From Bacteroidota bacterium (GTDB lineage: Bacteria; Bacteroidota; Bacteroidia; NORP154): a stretch of DNA of 8,777 bases. The stretch is taken from NCBI GenBank assembly GCA_002401055.1, contig NVRZ01000115.1, positions 1 to 8,777 of the forward strand, written 5' to 3'. Made by a program: the position numbers and the translations under genes. Positions 6,456-8,777 of the stretch are shown here, one piece after another. The stretch's first letter is position 1. Each line of letters starts with the position of its first letter. Below the pieces are notes generated by a model. The model worked only from the letters and a program-made list of their open reading frames with translations. It was not told the origin of the DNA and did no database searches.

Positions 6456-7322
6456 CTAACTTTTATAATAGTTTTCTTTTATAGGTGTATTTGCCTGAAC
6501 CTCTTCCACTTGAGCCTTGGTTAAAGCAGTTTTGTTCATCTGCTTATTCACCTTCTTCGACAATAAGTTTTCAACGTGTTGACCTTCTAAAGGCGCCAAA
6601 CTTAAGAATTTAAATATAGCTCCCATAACTTTAGAATCTCCAAACAACTCCTCTGATTTAACAGTCATTATTCGGCTTGCAGGTATGCTTTCTTTAAATT
6701 TATGAATAAAGCTATTGGTTTCATTCCACAACCATGCAATTTTACCCACCTGAGACATGTCATTCCAATCAGCTCTATTGCCATCAGATCCTTGTATTCT
6801 ACCCTCATCAAATCCTGAATCGTTGTCATACCAACCCCGAGAACATCCACTTTGTACAAAAGCCACAGGTTCCCTGATTAGATGAATAAATTTTGCGTTT
6901 GGGTATAGTGACGCCAATTGATAAGCAAAAAAGGTTATACCACTATTTGTCTCAACATAGTGTTTATTCAATAAAAAAGCCTTTCTCACGTATTCATATC
7001 GGGCAATGTCAATCATACTTTTCAATTCACTATCATTTGAATCAAAACCCTGATAAGCCAACTTATTAAAATGTATTAACTCAGGAATTGGCTGATGCAA
7101 TGCCAGAACATTCTGATGATCACCAAATATCTTAGTAAGTAGTTTTGTTCCTGATCGCCCAGTAGACAGCACAAAGCACACCTTATTATTATCGTGTACC
7201 TTTTCATAAACCTCCCCAGGCCCATATTTGGCCTGCTGGCTAACAATTTGACGCTGTTTCAATTCCTTAAGGAACTCCCTATTGGAATCAATCCACTCAT
7301 ATACTATATCGATTATTTTCAT
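6456..7322 (-). CDS. Sulfotransferase-family protein
   Basis: A 288-residue protein. Residues 49-62 read CFVLSTGRSGTKLL, a P-loop-like 5'-phosphosulfate-binding motif of PAPS-dependent sulfotransferases. Residues 147-159 (HLIREP followed by VQSG) match the 3'-phosphate-binding segment, with R150 and S158 as likely contacts. H76 in ALHQP, after the first helix, is a candidate for the strand region near the acceptor site. About 45 residues precede the core; they look soluble and partly helical. There is no membrane anchor, so sulfation would occur in the cytoplasm on a lipid-linked or nucleotide-linked precursor (inference). The usual family role is transfer of sulfate from PAPS to a hydroxyl or amino group. 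No PAPS-producing genes are in this window. It lies 21 bp after the deacetylase-like gene and 21 bp before the C-methyltransferase. The acceptor is unknown, and some members of this P-loop superfamily have other roles. Confidence 0.82.
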   Translation of the reverse strand: MKIIDIVYEWIDSNREFLKELKQRQIVSQQAKYGPGEVYEKVHDNNKVCFVLSTGRSGTKLLTKIFGDHQNVLALHQPIPELIHFNKLAYQGFDSNDSELKSMIDIARYEYVRKAFLLNKHYVETNSGITFFAYQLASLYPNAKFIHLIREPVAFVQSGCSRGWYDNDSGFDEGRIQGSDGNRADWNDMSQVGKIAWLWNETNSFIHKFKESIPASRIMTVKSEELFGDSKVMGAIFKFLSLAPLEGQHVENLLSKKVNKQMNKTALTKAQVEEVQANTPIKENYYKS

Positions 7323-7343
7323 CTATATGTTCTTCACCCTGAG

Positions 7344-8675
7344 CTAACGCATTTGACTCCTGTAAATGTCGGAAATTTCTTTGCCTGTAAAATAGCGAGA
7401 TCCTTCGGTCGAGCCCTCTTGAAGTACCTGCTCCATGATTTCGCGCCATCCACTAAACTTATAATTTGAATAAAAATTATTATGCCACAAGATTGAAAAG
7501 CAGCCATTAAATTTTCTAACCTCACGCATAAGGCTAGAAATGGCCTTTCCGGCCTCATCCGGCGTTAATCCCATATATTTTTTCATTTTCAACGTGGCAT
7601 CCATAACCATTAAGGGAATTTCTAAAAATTTATACGGTTGATCATTTTTTATATCGTAGGGGAAGAAGGGAAAACAAAATGAGTTTCTAAAACCAATATG
7701 CTCAGCAAATCCCAATGTGCTGTCGTATTTCAGGCCTGCTTCTTCAATTATATCAGGAGTTTTATGAATGTCATAAACCAAGGCATGAAAGCGCCCGCCT
7801 TCAATATCGCCAGGAATTTTACGCATTTCTAATTTAAGCTTGGCTGCATCATTGCTAGTACCCAAACTACCGTGTATCCCAAGCTCTGATTCGTTTTTTA
7901 ATATGTTATCAAAAACAGGAAGAAACTTCTTATCTGATATATCATAATCTGCATTCGGATAATTGTTCACTTTCTTATTTTCGCACAAAAAATAAAAGGT
8001 TGATTTGGCAAGGTGTCTCTTTTCAAGTTCCATGATTAAATCAAAGTTAAACCAATCATCATTTGAAAATAATTTCTTGCTCAATAAATAAAAGGGAGAA
8101 GATACCCTTCCTCTGGCCAGCTCGCTAAGGCTACCTTGCTTCCATGCACTTTCACACAAGTCAATATCATGAGAAATAAATGTGCCATATTCCCCATCGC
8201 CCCACAATTTAACCTTTAGTTCTTTGTCATAAACCTGCTCTAAAGCCTGTTTTAGTATATCAAAATAATAGTTTACCAATGGAAGTTCCACTAAATTCAA
8301 CTTGTATTGAATACTCTCACTATACGGAAACCGCCCCAATCTGTCTTTTTGCTGGGTTTTGTATTCCTGCCATCCTGATAAAAAGAAAAAGGAAGAGGCT
8401 ATAATGTCATAGTTTATGATGACCTGTCCATTTACAACGCCTATGATCTCCTTTTCATCATTCCCATCGAATAAAAAAGGTATTTTTTCTTCGTTCCAAA
8501 CCTTCCACACGACAGTTTCTGGTTGGGCTGAGTCTCCATCAAAGAAGCTGGTGTCTCCCTTTGATATTTGAATTTTAGACAATCCATCCAGCCCATATGA
8601 TATTTCAACAGGAAAATCTATTGAATAGATTGCATAGAATAGTTCAAGTATATAGTCGAACTTATTATTCATCAA
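7344..8675 (-). CDS. Polysaccharide deacetylase-family protein with N-terminal accessory domain
   Basis: A 443-residue protein. Residues 1 to about 160 form an N-terminal domain like that found before the deacetylase barrel in Bacteroidota polysaccharide loci (DUF7033-like, from memory). The NodB-like part begins near residue 165 with HDIDL (169-173), which supplies the Asp pair D170 and D172. It continues with ELGIHGS (264-270, metal-ligand candidate H268), GGRFHALVY (293-301), YDSTLGFAEHIGFR (317-330) and ILWHNN (395-400, H398). The second His of the usual HxxxH metal motif is absent: position 272 is Gly. No signal peptide or membrane segment is evident, so it may act in the cytoplasm on a lipid-linked or nucleotide-linked sugar. 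It probably removes an N- or O-acetyl group, but the substrate cannot be told. Two adjacent Met codons (8675 and 8672) could each be the start. The next gene follows after 21 bp. Confidence 0.85.
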   Translation of the reverse strand: MMNNKFDYILELFYAIYSIDFPVEISYGLDGLSKIQISKGDTSFFDGDSAQPETVVWKVWNEEKIPFLFDGNDEKEIIGVVNGQVIINYDIIASSFFFLSGWQEYKTQQKDRLGRFPYSESIQYKLNLVELPLVNYYFDILKQALEQVYDKELKVKLWGDGEYGTFISHDIDLCESAWKQGSLSELARGRVSSPFYLLSKKLFSNDDWFNFDLIMELEKRHLAKSTFYFLCENKKVNNYPNADYDISDKKFLPVFDNILKNESELGIHGSLGTSNDAAKLKLEMRKIPGDIEGGRFHALVYDIHKTPDIIEEAGLKYDSTLGFAEHIGFRNSFCFPFFPYDIKNDQPYKFLEIPLMVMDATLKMKKYMGLTPDEAGKAISSLMREVRKFNGCFSILWHNNFYSNYKFSGWREIMEQVLQEGSTEGSRYFTGKEISDIYRSQMR

Positions 8676-8707
8676 AATTTAATTGATTTACAATGTATTT
8701 GCATGTC

Positions 8708-8777
8708 TCAATCAATCAATTCTGCCAAAACTTTGGCTTGGTTTTGCCTGGAATAATTCAAATAAGTCTCACCCACT
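8708..8777 (-). CDS. C-terminal end of an upstream gene, possibly a glycosyltransferase (partial)
   Basis: The minus strand is open from the window edge to a TGA at 8708-8710, giving a 22-residue tail that ends in SRQNQAKVLAELID. The N-terminal part lies outside the window. An amphipathic closing helix with a 'YS-x-x-NQAKxLxEL' character resembles the end of many GT-B glycosyltransferases, which would suit a polysaccharide locus, but a tail this short cannot identify the family. The next gene starts 32 bp downstream on the same strand, so the two are probably co-transcribed. The stop codon lies inside three tandem copies of a 4-base unit (plus-strand CAAT, about 8709-8720). Confidence 0.5.
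   Translation of the reverse strand, partial: VGETYLNYSRQNQAKVLAELID

Noticed and set aside
7194..7558. Open frames on both strands around the sulfotransferase/deacetylase junction
   Set aside because: They overlap the conserved ends of two real genes in other frames and show no family features.
8709..8720. Three tandem CAAT units at the stop codon of the upstream gene, considered as a phase-variation repeat
   Set aside because: Only three copies, at the very end of a gene, where slippage would change just a few C-terminal residues; short repeats like this are expected in AT-rich DNA.

Overview
This window is one stretch of a surface-polysaccharide (capsule, O-antigen or exopolysaccharide) biosynthesis locus. 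All nine genes that can be supported, two of them cut by the window ends, lie on the minus strand, so transcription runs from the high-coordinate end to the low. The DNA is AT-rich. Most genes lack a convincing Shine-Dalgarno sequence. The protein families (a deacetylase with a long N-terminal domain, a GT-C membrane protein, a Wzx-type flippase) are ones common in Bacteroidota. A Bacteroidota host, perhaps of the Cytophagales type, is the best guess, but it is an inference from style and not from a marker gene.

Layout in transcription order: (1) the last 22 codons of an upstream gene, possibly a glycosyltransferase (8708-8777); (2) a polysaccharide deacetylase-family protein (7344-8675); (3) a sulfotransferase-family protein (6456-7322); (4) a three-domain sugar C-methyltransferase (5181-6434); (5) a short-chain dehydrogenase/reductase of the GDP-mannose 4,6-dehydratase type with an altered active site (4185-5132); (6) a GT2 enzyme of the polyprenyl-phosphate sugar synthase (DPM1-like) type (3454-4188); (7) a small class I SAM-dependent methyltransferase (2765-3463, or starting at 3457); (8) a polytopic GT-C-type glycosyltransferase (1106-2740); (9) the N-terminal 356 residues of a Wzx-like lipid-linked oligosaccharide flippase (1-1069). 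Gaps are 21-48 bp or genes overlap, which fits a single operon. No RNA gene, mobile element, CRISPR array, clear promoter or terminator was seen.

How the genes may work together (inference): the C-methyltransferase and the SDR would make a branched, C-methylated nucleotide sugar. The GT2 enzyme would load a sugar onto a polyprenyl phosphate, and the GT-C membrane protein would transfer that lipid-linked sugar outside the cytoplasmic membrane. The flippase would export the main repeat unit. The sulfotransferase, deacetylase-like protein and small methyltransferase would add or remove substituents. The predicted product is a sulfated, methylated glycan. The families are individually known; the particular combination, the Glu-to-His change in the SDR and a slippery A7 run at the SDR/GT2 junction are the points most worth checking.
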